A stretch of 64,000 bases of DNA from an uncultured Planctomycetota bacterium (GCA_900696685.1 CAADHA010000084.1:26405-90404), one strand, 5' to 3'. Positions 52,006 through 61,370 are shown, counted from the stretch's first letter. The notes: generated from the sequence alone by a model not told the origin. Numbers and translations: made by a program.

Positions 52006-53832
52006 ATGCGCCAGTTCTTACTTGCAGCAACCGTCTCAGGTCTTGTAGGGTTCTGGTATCAGCCGGCAGTGGCCGCTTCCCCCTGCGCGCCAGGTACCTG
52101 GAGCCCGACAGGCGAGCAGCCCTGTTATCCCTGCCCGGCGGGTTCGTACTCCGGTTACCCCGGTGCACGAAAGTGTCTGCCATGCAGCCCCGGTACGTTT
52201 AGCAGCCAGGAAGGGATGTCATCCTGCCAGTCGTGTCCCGCCGGAAGCTACTCGGATCAATACGGGAGTGCCGAGTGCGACCCGTGTCCGTCAGGTACCT
52301 ACAACGATGAAATCGGCCGCACCGATTGCGATCCCTGCGCGCCGGGTCACTATGCGTCCGGGTTGGGTAGCACATCCTGTCAACCATGCAATCCCGGTCA
52401 GTATGCGCCATGCTCGGGAAGCGCCGTGTGTCAATACTGCCCGGCGGGATCATACACATCCACGAGCGGCAGCTTGGTGTGTACACCCTGCGCAAGCGGA
52501 ACTTTCGCGCCGAATATCGGCTCCATCTATTGTACGCCCTGTCTTCCGGGCAGCTTCGGCCCCATCGAAGGCCTCTCGGAGTGTTTTCCGTGCAGGCCCG
52601 GTGAGTATACGAACGCGCCTGGACGACAGGAGTGCGATCTATGTAATCCGGGGACTTACTCAAGCGCGGAGGGAGCCATCGATTGTACGCCGTGTTCCGC
52701 CGGCCTGTTTGCACCATTGGGAGGCATGGCAAGCTGCATTCCGTGCACGCCGGGTGAGTATACATCCAGCTCGGGCAGCACTTTCTGCACTGCCTGCGGC
52801 GAAGGCACCTACGCTCCCGTCGGTGGAAGCATCACTTGCTCAAGCTGTCCGCCGGGCAGTTACGCGCCGACAGTCGGAAACAGAGAATGCGCGCAGTGTC
52901 GACCGGGTACCTACGCTTCGGCGAGTGGTAGCACGGCCTGTCTACGCTGCCCGGCCGGCAGCATTGCCTCCATGCCGGGAGCGACCGCATGCACACCCTG
53001 CCCGGCAGGTTTTCATTCCAACGCTACACAAATTTCGTGCGAGCCCTGCCCTCCTGGAACGTCTACAGGGAACGTGACGAGCAGTTTTTGTGAACCCTGT
53101 GCGCCGGGATTCTTCGCATCCGATCCGGCAACCGTTCTTTGTTCTCCCTGTCCTCCGGGAACTTTCGCAGCCGGTGGGGGCAATGTTTCGTGCGAGACTT
53201 GTCCACCGGGTACGATCGCTTCCTCGCATGGGGCATCTGAATGCGTCCCTTGTGCGGCGGGTACGATACCGAATGCGGCGCGGACAGATTGCGTACCATG
53301 TCCTGCGGGAACCTATTCGCCGATCATCGGCGGTCAGATTTGCCTGTCATGCCCGCCGGGAAGTTTCACGAACTTCTCAGGTGCGCAGTCCTGTACAGCA
53401 TGTCCGGCAGGCACCATCTCAAGCCCTACGCTGACATCCTGCCTGAATTGTCCGGCTGGTACCTTCTCCCGGCCCGGCAGTTCGGTCTGCCAGAACTGCA
53501 ACTGCGATGATTGCAATTCATGTACGAATGATTCCTGTGAAGTAACGACAGGTGCGTGCAGCAACACGCCGATCTTAGGATGCATCGCCTGCTGTCTGCC
53601 GACCGGCGAGTGTGCCTACCTGTCGGACAAAGAATGCACCGACCGCGGCGGCATTCCGCAGCCGGCGAGTACGCTGTGCGAGTTTGCAGAATGTGAGACG
53701 GTCTGTCCCTGCCCCGGCGACATGAACGGAGACAATGTTCTGGATGCGCTGGACATCCAGGAATTCGTCGATCTGCTGCTCAGCAAAGACATCAAGCTCT
53801 GCGATGCCTTGCGTTCAGCGGTCAGCAGATAG
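52006..53832 (+). CDS. Secreted cysteine-rich GCC2/GCC3 (ephrin-receptor-like) repeat protein
   Basis: A 608-residue exported protein. A signal peptide (LLAATVSGLVGFWYQPAVAA) is followed by 28 tandem units of about 17 residues with the pattern C-x-x-C-x-x-G-[ST]-[FY]-x5-G-x3-C (for example CPAGSYSDQYGSAECDP). This is the ephrin-receptor-like/GCC2-GCC3 motif better known from animal and protist surface proteins. A short Cys-rich module (CNCDDCNSCTNDSCEV) and a dockerin-like tail (GDMNGDNVLDALDIQEFVDL) follow. Each unit probably forms two disulphides, giving a rigid extracellular rod. Confidence 0.92.
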   Translation: MRQFLLAATVSGLVGFWYQPAVAASPCAPGTWSPTGEQPCYPCPAGSYSGYPGARKCLPCSPGTFSSQEGMSSCQSCPAGSYSDQYGSAECDPCPSGTYNDEIGRTDCDPCAPGHYASGLGSTSCQPCNPGQYAPCSGSAVCQYCPAGSYTSTSGSLVCTPCASGTFAPNIGSIYCTPCLPGSFGPIEGLSECFPCRPGEYTNAPGRQECDLCNPGTYSSAEGAIDCTPCSAGLFAPLGGMASCIPCTPGEYTSSSGSTFCTACGEGTYAPVGGSITCSSCPPGSYAPTVGNRECAQCRPGTYASASGSTACLRCPAGSIASMPGATACTPCPAGFHSNATQISCEPCPPGTSTGNVTSSFCEPCAPGFFASDPATVLCSPCPPGTFAAGGGNVSCETCPPGTIASSHGASECVPCAAGTIPNAARTDCVPCPAGTYSPIIGGQICLSCPPGSFTNFSGAQSCTACPAGTISSPTLTSCLNCPAGTFSRPGSSVCQNCNCDDCNSCTNDSCEVTTGACSNTPILGCIACCLPTGECAYLSDKECTDRGGIPQPASTLCEFAECETVCPCPGDMNGDNVLDALDIQEFVDLLLSKDIKLCDALRSAVSR

Positions 53833-53891
53833 CGACAAGCGATGCTGCTGCCCCAGGCGTTCTCGACCCTTCTACTGCGATGAGCCGCGTC

Positions 53892-54644
53892 TCACGGCTT
53901 GGGCGGATTGAAATCCGGCTGCTCCATCACGGTCACGCCCGGCGGGGCTTTGAATTCGAACCGATCGTCGCTGATGTCGGAATTGATTTTGACGTTCGTG
54001 AGCACCGAGGTCGAGATGACCTTGCCGTTGGGGTCGTAGTTGACACCGCGGATCGAGAGGCCGGTTTCCTTGTCGTAGTAGGAAAGTGATCGCCCCATGA
54101 TGTTCGTGGGGTCGACACCTTCCTTGGGCTTGGTCTCCAGCACCCAGGCGGACTTGCCGTCCACCGTTTCATCCGGCAGTAGTTTGATCTCGAAGCTCTC
54201 GGCCAGCAGCTTGAAGCTCAGAAGCGCGTTGAACGGGTTCGGCTCGTTTTCCGGGTTGACCTTCCGCCGCGTGGCCATCTGCTGGCCCATGCGCTCGACG
54301 AGGTTATGCCAGTGCTTGCCGTCGGAGACGTCGGTGGACTTCGTGTCGTAGGACTGCTCCTGATCACCCATCTTCTGGGAAGTGCTGCTCGTCGTTTCGA
54401 TTCGTGCCAGCACCCGGTCGTCCTTGCGGGCGAACTGCGCCACCTGACGCGTCGTGGACTTGATCGTAACCTGCTGCATGGTCATCTCGGTCTTGAGATC
54501 GAGCGTGTACTCGAGACTCTTCATCGTCGAGACTTTCGTATGAATCTTCTTCTGGACATCTTCGAGGGTCTCGGCGCGGGCCGCGGAAGCGGCGAAGGCG
54601 CAAACAAAGCATGCGACGATGAGCAGGGGCCTGGCAGAATACAT
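53892..54644 (-). CDS. LolA-like exported lipoprotein-carrier family protein
   Basis: A 250-residue protein with a signal peptide (LLIVACFVCAFAASAARA). SLEYTLDLKTEMTMQQVTIK, KDDRVLARIETTSS, GKSAWVLETKPKEG and MGRSLSYYDKETGLSIRGV fit the LolA/LolB-like outer-membrane lipoprotein-sorting fold that binds acyl chains. It may carry a lipid-modified cargo, but it is not next to the lolCDE-like genes at 32-36 kb. AAGGAT lies upstream of the ATG. Confidence 0.78.
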   Translation of the reverse strand: MYSARPLLIVACFVCAFAASAARAETLEDVQKKIHTKVSTMKSLEYTLDLKTEMTMQQVTIKSTTRQVAQFARKDDRVLARIETTSSTSQKMGDQEQSYDTKSTDVSDGKHWHNLVERMGQQMATRRKVNPENEPNPFNALLSFKLLAESFEIKLLPDETVDGKSAWVLETKPKEGVDPTNIMGRSLSYYDKETGLSIRGVNYDPNGKVISTSVLTNVKINSDISDDRFEFKAPPGVTVMEQPDFNPPKP

Positions 54645-54753
54645 GGGTGATCCTTCCCAAAAAGGGGTGTGACGCGCAGGGTGTCAATTCACCAGCGCCA
54701 CATTCATCCTAGCATGCCGTCGATGGGTGGGCAACGCCCGGAGGATGTGCGCT

Positions 54754-55956
54754 TCAGACCTCTGGCTGTGATGCGGAAGCGTTCTCTGCCTGCCGACGGG
54801 GAGTCTTCGATCCGGTGTAAAGATCGTACTTCAGCAGACGGCACTCGATCCGGGCATTCCAGAATTCGAACTTGCGACTTGTTCGCAGCCCGACCGATTT
54901 CGCCAGAATCGGGTTGCCCGTGAAAATGTAGCCCGTCCAGCCGGCGCAGCGTTGCTTGAGAAAGTCTCCCAGCCGTTCGTAGGTCTTCCTGAGTGCCTGT
55001 GTTTCTCCCAGCCGACGACCATACTCCGGGTTAACGATGAGAATTCCCGCCGTCGCGGGCAGCGGCGTATCCGCGAAATCACACACGGAAAAATCAATGA
55101 GGTGATCGACGCCTGCAGTCTTCGCATTCTGCCTTGCCGCGGCAATCGCCTTCGGATCGATGTCCGTCGCCACGATCGGTGCCGGTTGACCCTTGGAGCG
55201 AATTTTGCCTTCGTCCACGCGCACTTGTCGCCATGCGGCTTCATCAAAGCCCGCCAGGTGCATCAGCCCGTAGTTGGATCGCAGAAGGCCCGGCGCACGG
55301 TTGGTGGCGATCAGCGCCGCCTCAATGGCCAGCGTACCGCTTCCGCACATGGGATTAACAAGCGGGGCTTCACCAGTGTAGCCGGTGGCAAGCACGACGC
55401 CCGCTGCAAGGGTTTCCGTCATCGGGGCCTTATGCGGGATCTTCCGGTAGCCGCGCTGGGAAAGTTTCTCGCCGGAGGTGTTCAGCGAGACGGAGCACTG
55501 GTCATGTTTCCAATAGACATTTAGGACGACGCCGTGGCGATCCGGTCCGCTGGTTGGCCGTGTTCCGAAGTGCTCGGCCATGCGATCCACAATGGCATCC
55601 TTCACACGCTGGTTGACATACATCCAGTTGTCGATGGATGGGTGATCGCCCCGCGAATCGACGCAGATGTACTCCGCGGGCGGGATGATTCGCTCCCACG
55701 GGATGGCGAGGCAGTTGGCGTAGAGTTCGTCGGGGCCTCCACAGGGAAAACTTTGCAGCAGGTAATGAACGGACAACGCCGTTCGAAGACGAAGATTAAG
55801 CCGCATGCAGACGCGCAGCGAGCCGGTCAGGGCGACCGTGGTATCGTGAACCTCTTCGATGTTGTAGCCGAGTGCTGCGACTTCCTGTTCAAGGTAGCCA
55901 ACCAGCCCCGGTGCCGTTGTGATGCGGAGCAGATTCGGCGCGTCGAGTTCTAACAC
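54754..55956 (-). CDS. RlmL/RlmK-type rRNA guanine-N2 methyltransferase
   Basis: A 400-residue enzyme: an N-terminal THUMP-containing region (residues 10-150) followed by a UPF0020 methyltransferase domain. The SAM site is VNPMCGSGTLAIEAALIA (200-217) and VATDIDPKAIAAARQNA. The catalytic motif, usually NPPY, reads NPEY here (309-312), an unusual substitution in an otherwise normal protein. The family methylates guanine N2 of 23S rRNA. It starts at GTG only 6 nt from a perfect TATAAT, so its mRNA may be leaderless. Confidence 0.9.
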   Translation of the reverse strand: MLELDAPNLLRITTAPGLVGYLEQEVAALGYNIEEVHDTTVALTGSLRVCMRLNLRLRTALSVHYLLQSFPCGGPDELYANCLAIPWERIIPPAEYICVDSRGDHPSIDNWMYVNQRVKDAIVDRMAEHFGTRPTSGPDRHGVVLNVYWKHDQCSVSLNTSGEKLSQRGYRKIPHKAPMTETLAAGVVLATGYTGEAPLVNPMCGSGTLAIEAALIATNRAPGLLRSNYGLMHLAGFDEAAWRQVRVDEGKIRSKGQPAPIVATDIDPKAIAAARQNAKTAGVDHLIDFSVCDFADTPLPATAGILIVNPEYGRRLGETQALRKTYERLGDFLKQRCAGWTGYIFTGNPILAKSVGLRTSRKFEFWNARIECRLLKYDLYTGSKTPRRQAENASASQPEV

Positions 55957-55962
55957 GCCGGG

Positions 55963-55968
55963 ATTATA
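55963..55968 (-). promoter_or_regulatory. Consensus -10 box giving a probably leaderless mRNA
   Basis: TATAAT on the minus strand ends 6 nt before the GTG of the RlmL-type gene, so transcription would begin at or next to the start codon. No Shine-Dalgarno sequence fits in that space. The -35 region is weak. Confidence 0.5.
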
Positions 55969-56153
55969 ACGGGCCGCGTCAGAACCTGTCTCACGGGGAG
56001 ATTAGCCCCGGGTATTACGGCGCGCGAAAATTGGTCCATAACAGCGTCGCAATCAAAATGGACCGCTCCAAATCTCTGCATATGTGGGCAATACTGTCGA
56101 CCATGGCTTCGCCATTCCGATCGATTCGGAACCGGTGATCGGGACGATCCCCC

Positions 56154-56181
56154 TTGACATCGGGCTCAAACATCGGATAAG
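56154..56181 (+). promoter_or_regulatory. Rightward promoter of the PEP-CTERM gene
   Basis: A perfect TTGACA (56,154-56,159) is followed after 16 bp by GATAAG (56,176-56,181). The downstream PEP-CTERM start is about 175 bp away, leaving a long 5' leader. Confidence 0.5.
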
Positions 56182-56356
56182 TTGCATCCGCTTGAGTCCA
56201 ACTTGGAAGGACTGGAGTCATGAGTCATGCTCGACGTGATTGCGTCGGGAACACCCTCTTACGAAATAACTCTCCCGTGTCCCTCCCCGTTTGGATGTGC
56301 GCGCATTCGGGGTGCAAAGTGGGAAACTGGCGCGCAATCAGGTAAGGAAAGGAAGT

Positions 56357-57328
56357 ATGTTCAAGAAGTTAGTCATCGCGATGACGCTGCTCTGTACACC
56401 GGTGGTGGCGATGGCCGGTATCGGAGACCCCAATGACATCTACGCCATGAGCGACGCTCACAGTGAGTTGTATCAGTTTGAACGGAATCCGCCGTTCAAT
56501 TATGTGCCAGGCAACTACACAGGGGCCCTGGGCGGCACCTATGCTAATGTGTTTTCCAACAGTACCGAGCTGTCGAGCAACTTCCCCTATCTCGGGGCGG
56601 TTGCCGGGACTGCGCAGAACTTCTTCATCGGCGGGTTTACCTCGCTGATCGAGATCGATTCCCTGACCGGCGCCGCGGTCCAGACCATCGCGGGCGGCAC
56701 CCGCCTCGGTCCTGCCCGGGCGCCGAACGACAACATTGTCGTGGGCGGTCCGACTGGCGTGGAAGAGTACGATTCGAACACCGGTGCCTTTGTCCGCACC
56801 GTGGTCGGCGTGGGCGACGGCGGTAACCTGCACACCTTCAACGGCGGTGAGATGTACGTCGCCAACTGGTTCCAGGGGTCGGGTTTCGGCATCAAGCGCT
56901 ACAACTTCGTCACGGGCCTTTCGAGCGGTCCGGACATTGCCGTTCCTTTTGCTCCGCAGGAGATCGGCTTTGGTCCCGATGGCGCCCTGTACGCGACGGC
57001 CCTCTACGAGGGACCGGGCATCGAAGGCCTCTGGCGTTACAATGCGGGCTCGGGCACCTGGTCGCAGTTCATTGACGTGCAGTCGTTGCCCGGTGGCGGA
57101 CCGCACGGTTTTACTTACGATCCCGTGACGTTTGATTGCTTCATGGCGTTCAACACCGGCGAGATTTATCGCTTTGATGGCTTCACCGGCGCCTACATCG
57201 ATCAGCCGGCTTACGTGCCGACGAAGCTGACGGACATCCTCTTCAAGACGGTGATTCCGGAGCCGACGACGGCCGCTTTGATGATGCTCGGTTTAGCCGG
57301 CCTGATTTCGCGACGACGATCGCGATAA
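56357..57328 (+). CDS. PEP-CTERM-anchored beta-propeller-like secreted protein
   Basis: A 323-residue protein. The ATG at 56,357 follows AAGGAAAGGAAGT and gives a signal peptide (MFKKLVIAMTLLCTPVVAMA). The body contains repeated YVTN/NHL-like strands (EIDSLTGAAVQTIAG; EYDSNTGAFVRTVVGVGDGG; GFGPDGALYATALYEGPG; YRFDGFTGAYIDQ), suggesting a beta-propeller. The C-terminus PEPTTAALMMLGLAGLISRR is a PEP-CTERM sorting signal with trailing arginines. It ends before a strong terminator. Confidence 0.9.
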   Translation: MFKKLVIAMTLLCTPVVAMAGIGDPNDIYAMSDAHSELYQFERNPPFNYVPGNYTGALGGTYANVFSNSTELSSNFPYLGAVAGTAQNFFIGGFTSLIEIDSLTGAAVQTIAGGTRLGPARAPNDNIVVGGPTGVEEYDSNTGAFVRTVVGVGDGGNLHTFNGGEMYVANWFQGSGFGIKRYNFVTGLSSGPDIAVPFAPQEIGFGPDGALYATALYEGPGIEGLWRYNAGSGTWSQFIDVQSLPGGGPHGFTYDPVTFDCFMAFNTGEIYRFDGFTGAYIDQPAYVPTKLTDILFKTVIPEPTTAALMMLGLAGLISRRRSR

Positions 57329-57360
57329 ACAGTCCACGATCACGTCTATTGCGTAACAAA

Positions 57361-57399
57361 AAAAGCCCCGGGCGGACGATGCATCCGCTCGGGGCTTTT
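57361..57399. terminator. Bidirectional intrinsic terminator
   Basis: AAAAGCCCCG and CGGGGCTTTT pair, with an inner GCGGA/TCCGC extension, giving a long hairpin with A and T flanks. It separates the convergent PEP-CTERM gene and sucC. Confidence 0.9.
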
Positions 57400-57454
57400 A
57401 CTGTTGAGAGATCGTATCTGCGTTACAGACGCGCGGGTTTATCGCTTGGCGGCT

Positions 57455-58630
57455 TCACACCGCCGCGCAGACCTTCTTCGCCGCGTCGGTCAGGTCCGCG
57501 GCACTGATGAGTCCCTCGATCTTTGCTTCGGCGAGCATCTTGCGGGCCTGTTCGACGTTCGTGCCTTCCAGCCGTACGACCACCGGTACCTTGAAGCCGA
57601 CTTCCTTCGCCGCGTGAATCAGGGCATCGGCGATGACGTCGCACTTGGCGATACCGCCGAAGATGTTGACGAGGACGCCTTTGACCTTCGGATCGCTCAG
57701 GATGATGCGGAAGGCCTCGACGGCGCCGTCCTTGGTGACGCTGCCGCCGACGTCGAGGAAATTGGCCGGTTCGCCGCCGTGCAGCTTGATGATGTCCATG
57801 GTGGCCATCGCCAGGCCGGCGCCATTGACGAGACAGCCGATGTTGCCGTCGAGGGCGATGTAGGACAGATTGTGCTGCGAGGCGCGGATTTCGTTGGGAT
57901 TCTCCTCGGTCGGGTCGAACATCGACTGCACGTCGGGGTGGCGGAAGAGGGCGTTGTCGTCAAAGTTGAACTTGGCGTCGATGGCCATGATCTCGCCGGG
58001 TCTGCCGCCGCCTTCCTTCGTGAGCACGAGCGGGTTGATCTCCGCCAGCGAGCAGTCCTTCTCGATGAACAGCTTGGCCAGCGCCTCCATTGTTCGCGCG
58101 GCCTGTTTGGCGTGTTCGCCTTCGAGGCCGAGAGCGGCTGTCAGGCGACGGACCTGGTAGGGCTGCAGGCCCAGATGCGGGTGCAGCCATTCCTTGATGA
58201 TCGCGTCGGGATTCTTCGCGGCAACTTCTTCAATCTCTACGCCGCCTTCCTTCGAGACCATCATCACCGGGCAGCCCATCGCGCGATCGATAACCATGCC
58301 GATGTAGTATTCCTTCTCAATATCGACGGCAGGTGCGAGCAGAAGCTTGCGGACTTTGACACCCTGCGGGCCGGTCTGCTTGGAGATCATCGGCTCGGCG
58401 AGCATGCGGCGGCTGTTCTTCTCAATCTCAGTGGGATTGTCGGAGAGAACGACGTAACCGGCCTTGCCGCGACCACCGGCGTGAACCTGTGCCTTGACGA
58501 CGAGCGTACCGCCGCCGAGGTTCTTGATGGCGGTCGCAACCTGATCGGGCGAGTCGATGACCTCGAAGCGCGGCACCGGCGCACCGGCGGCCTGAAGCAG
58601 TTCTCTTGCCTGATACTCGTGGACTTTCAT
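57455..58630 (-). CDS. sucC: Succinyl-CoA synthetase beta subunit
   Basis: A 391-residue ATP-grasp subunit that with SucD interconverts succinyl-CoA and succinate. MKVHEYQARELLQAAGAPVP, VVKAQVHAGGRGKAGYV, EINPLVLTKEGG, GCLVNGAGLAMATMDIIKLH and NIFGGIAKCDVIADALI are canonical. sucD is not next to it, which is unusual since the two are normally an operon. gltA is divergent on the other side, so the two TCA-cycle genes share a control region. Confidence 0.97.
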   Translation of the reverse strand: MKVHEYQARELLQAAGAPVPRFEVIDSPDQVATAIKNLGGGTLVVKAQVHAGGRGKAGYVVLSDNPTEIEKNSRRMLAEPMISKQTGPQGVKVRKLLLAPAVDIEKEYYIGMVIDRAMGCPVMMVSKEGGVEIEEVAAKNPDAIIKEWLHPHLGLQPYQVRRLTAALGLEGEHAKQAARTMEALAKLFIEKDCSLAEINPLVLTKEGGGRPGEIMAIDAKFNFDDNALFRHPDVQSMFDPTEENPNEIRASQHNLSYIALDGNIGCLVNGAGLAMATMDIIKLHGGEPANFLDVGGSVTKDGAVEAFRIILSDPKVKGVLVNIFGGIAKCDVIADALIHAAKEVGFKVPVVVRLEGTNVEQARKMLAEAKIEGLISAADLTDAAKKVCAAV

Positions 58631-58792
58631 ACTGTCGTCTCCAGATTGCCGGCATCGATGGCGTGGGTCGATCACCGCGCTCGATTCGCCCGTGAACAGG
58701 CCCTATCGTAGCAGTTTTCCATCCTGACGAAAGCCCTTATACTCTTCGCAAGACGTACAACCGTGACGCGAACCCTGACCGAGGTATCAGCC

Positions 58793-59992
58793 ATGCCCAA
58801 ATTTCTTGGCCGAGTCGAGTTTCCCTGCACGATTGAGCTGGGGCGAGGGCTCGAAGGAGCCATCACCAACATCACCAAAATCGGCTATGTGGATGGCGAT
58901 GCCGGCCACCTGATCTATCGCGGCTACACTGTTTCAGATCTCTCCGATCATTGCACGTACGATGAAGTCGCCTATCTGCTCATCTTCGGCAAGCTTCCGA
59001 ATCGATCTGAGCTGACCGCCTTCCGCAAGCGCCTCGGTGACAACGGCGACCTGCCCCAGCCGATCATCCGGTTCATTGAGTCGATGCCGAAGGACGCCCA
59101 CCCGATGAATGTGCTTCAGGCCGGTGTCGCGGCGCTCGGCTGTCTCGATAAGGACAGTCTGTTCGTCACCCAGCACGTTTCCGATCCGGCGACGGCCGTG
59201 GAAATGGAAACCGAGATCGCCATTCGCATCATGGCCCGAACGCGCAGCATCGCAGCGGCCATCGCCCGGGCACGAAAGGGCCTGCCGATCCTGCAGCCCG
59301 ATCCGAATCTCTCCTTCACGGCGAACTACCTCTACCAGATGAGCGGGGAAAAGCCGAGCGAAGTGACGGAACGAGTGATGGACATCTGCCTGATCCTTCA
59401 GGCCGACCACGGCATGAACGCATCGACCTTTACGGCGATGGTCACCCATAGCTCGCTGGCAGACATGTATTCAACCATCGCGGCTGCGATTGGCTCTCTG
59501 CGCGGTCCGCTACATGGCGGCGCGAACGAAGCGGCGCTGGAGCATCTCAAGGCCATCGGCGGCCCTGAGAAGGCCAAGGCCTGGGTCGCGGAACGGATCG
59601 CCAAAGGGGAGAAGGTCATCGGTTTCGGCCATCGGGTGTACAAGGCCTACGACCCGCGCGCGGTCGTCCTCAAGAAGCATGCCCAGGCGCTCTGCCAGGA
59701 GAAAGGTCTGGAAACGCTCTACCGCACGGCCGCCGAAGTGGAAGACCTCTTCATCGCCGAGATGCAGGCCAAGGGCAAGCCCATCTATCCCAACGTCGAT
59801 TACTACAGCGGCATCGTCTATCACGCCCTCGGTTTCCCCACTCCGCTGTTCCCGGTCATCTTTGCCGTCTCCCGTACGGCGGGCTGGGCCTCGCGCGTGC
59901 TGGAGTATCTGCCGGAGAATCGCATCTTTCGACCGCGCGCGGTCTATGACGGGCCGACGGATTTGAAAGTCGTGCCGATCGACCAGCGATAA
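58793..59992 (+). CDS. gltA: Citrate synthase
   Basis: A 399-residue enzyme condensing acetyl-CoA and oxaloacetate. The catalytic segments are GPLHGGANE, GFGHRVYKAYDPRA and the late Asp in YPNVDYYSGIVYHALGFP. NPMN-like and DHGMNASTF stretches are typical of the short bacterial/CitZ-type enzymes. The ATG at 58,793 (MPKFLGRVEF) has GAGG upstream and is preferred over a GTG ten codons earlier. A TATACT box about 50 bp upstream may be its -10. Confidence 0.96.
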   Translation: MPKFLGRVEFPCTIELGRGLEGAITNITKIGYVDGDAGHLIYRGYTVSDLSDHCTYDEVAYLLIFGKLPNRSELTAFRKRLGDNGDLPQPIIRFIESMPKDAHPMNVLQAGVAALGCLDKDSLFVTQHVSDPATAVEMETEIAIRIMARTRSIAAAIARARKGLPILQPDPNLSFTANYLYQMSGEKPSEVTERVMDICLILQADHGMNASTFTAMVTHSSLADMYSTIAAAIGSLRGPLHGGANEAALEHLKAIGGPEKAKAWVAERIAKGEKVIGFGHRVYKAYDPRAVVLKKHAQALCQEKGLETLYRTAAEVEDLFIAEMQAKGKPIYPNVDYYSGIVYHALGFPTPLFPVIFAVSRTAGWASRVLEYLPENRIFRPRAVYDGPTDLKVVPIDQR

Positions 59993-60121
59993 ACCCCGGC
60001 CCACAACGGCCGAAGTGCGCCGTACCAGTCTGTCGGCGCGCGGCACATGCCGCTACGCAATCATGTGAGACGTAAATCCCGCCGCCAGAGCGCGAACGTG
60101 CTGATTTTCTCCCGCTTCGAT

Positions 60122-61243
60122 CTACAGGGTGCCGTCGCCTTTCTTCGGCAGCTCCGCCGGACGCTGGACCTTGATGGGCTCGGGGCTGGAAAGGGCCTCC
60201 AGAAAAGCGAGCAGATCGTCGAATTCCTGATCGGTAAGCTCGAAGGGTTTGAGCAGCGGGTCCTTGTTCGGATGGTTGCCGCCGCCCTTCATGTAGAACT
60301 CGATCACATCCTCAAGCGTCTCGAAGGCGCCGTTGTGCATGTAGGGCGCCGTCCACTTGAGTTCACGCAGCGACGGCGTCTTGAACTTACCCCGGTCGGA
60401 CTGACTCTTGGTGATCAGCTCTCGGCCGTAATCCGCGTCTACACTTCGAGGGTTGGGATACTTCTGCCCGGTGGCGAAGAAGTGCCGCGTGGCGATGCGG
60501 TCGCTCTCGGTCTTGAGCGGCTCGATCTCCGGAACGCCGGTCGTGTGGAATTCGTTGTCCGACAGGACGGGGCCGTGGTGACAGGCGATGCAGTTCGCCT
60601 TGCCGGTGAACAGCTCCATGCCGCGTCGCTCGGAATCATTCAAGGCCGATTTGTCGCCCTTGAGGTACTGGTCGACCTTGCCGGGCTTCGACACGATGGT
60701 GCGCTCGAAGGCCGAGACGGCCTTGGCCAGGTTCTCCATGGTGACATCGCTCTTGAAGACCTTACGGAATTGCTCGCGGTACCACGGAATACCGTTCAGT
60801 TTCTCCACCAGATGAGCGAAGTTCTGATTCATTTCGATTGGTGCTTCGATCGGTCCGAGGCACTGTTCTTCCAGACTACCGGCCCGGCCGTCCCAGAACT
60901 GGTGTTTGAGGTACGCGGCATTCAGAACCGTCGGTACATGTCGCCAGTGCTTCGTGCCCGGGTAAGCGTCAGACATTTGCAGCCCGTTGGAGAATCCCTT
61001 GTCGGGGTCATGACACTTGGCGCAGGCGATGCTGCTGTCGCCCGAGAGCCGCGTATCGAAGTAGAGCATCCGCCCGAGTTCGATCTTTTCCGGGGTCATC
61101 GGGTTGTCAGCGGGGACCGGTACCGGTCCGATCGGCTCGAGCTTCTTTGCACCGCCGCTCTGTGAGCCGGCCGAGAGAATCGCACTGGCCGCGAAGACCA
61201 GCATCACCGCCATTACACTGCCGAGTTTACGAGTTGCCTTCAT
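60122..61243 (-). CDS. Di-heme cytochrome c peroxidase (MauG/CcpA family)
   Basis: A 373-residue periplasmic protein with a signal peptide (LGSVMAVMLVFAASAILSAG). Two heme sites are CAKCH (C74-H78) and CIACH (C218-H222). GRMLYFDTRLSGDSSIACAK, FWDGRAGSLEEQ and FKTPSLRELKWTAPYMHNGA are family hallmarks. It would reduce hydrogen peroxide using cytochrome electrons, or oxidise a protein partner as MauG does. The start has GGAGG upstream. It lies in the same orientation, 127 bp downstream of a cupredoxin-like gene that could be its electron donor; that link is inference. Confidence 0.94.
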   Translation of the reverse strand: MKATRKLGSVMAVMLVFAASAILSAGSQSGGAKKLEPIGPVPVPADNPMTPEKIELGRMLYFDTRLSGDSSIACAKCHDPDKGFSNGLQMSDAYPGTKHWRHVPTVLNAAYLKHQFWDGRAGSLEEQCLGPIEAPIEMNQNFAHLVEKLNGIPWYREQFRKVFKSDVTMENLAKAVSAFERTIVSKPGKVDQYLKGDKSALNDSERRGMELFTGKANCIACHHGPVLSDNEFHTTGVPEIEPLKTESDRIATRHFFATGQKYPNPRSVDADYGRELITKSQSDRGKFKTPSLRELKWTAPYMHNGAFETLEDVIEFYMKGGGNHPNKDPLLKPFELTDQEFDDLLAFLEALSSPEPIKVQRPAELPKKGDGTL

Positions 61244-61370
61244 CGTGAAGTACCTCCGCTTCAACTGCTCAGTTTGTTGTGCTATGCCGGTAGTTACCAG
61301 CCGATCACCATAAATACATCGTTGCACATCATGCGACGGATGCGGGTTGATCGTCGTCCCGCACGCCGGG

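Larger units (their letters stand above)
55957..56356. other. Divergent intergenic region upstream of a PEP-CTERM gene
   Basis: This 400-bp gap separates the RlmL-type gene from the PEP-CTERM gene to its right. It holds the leaderless -10 box and one rightward promoter listed separately. I see no small gene or structured RNA. Confidence 0.5.
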
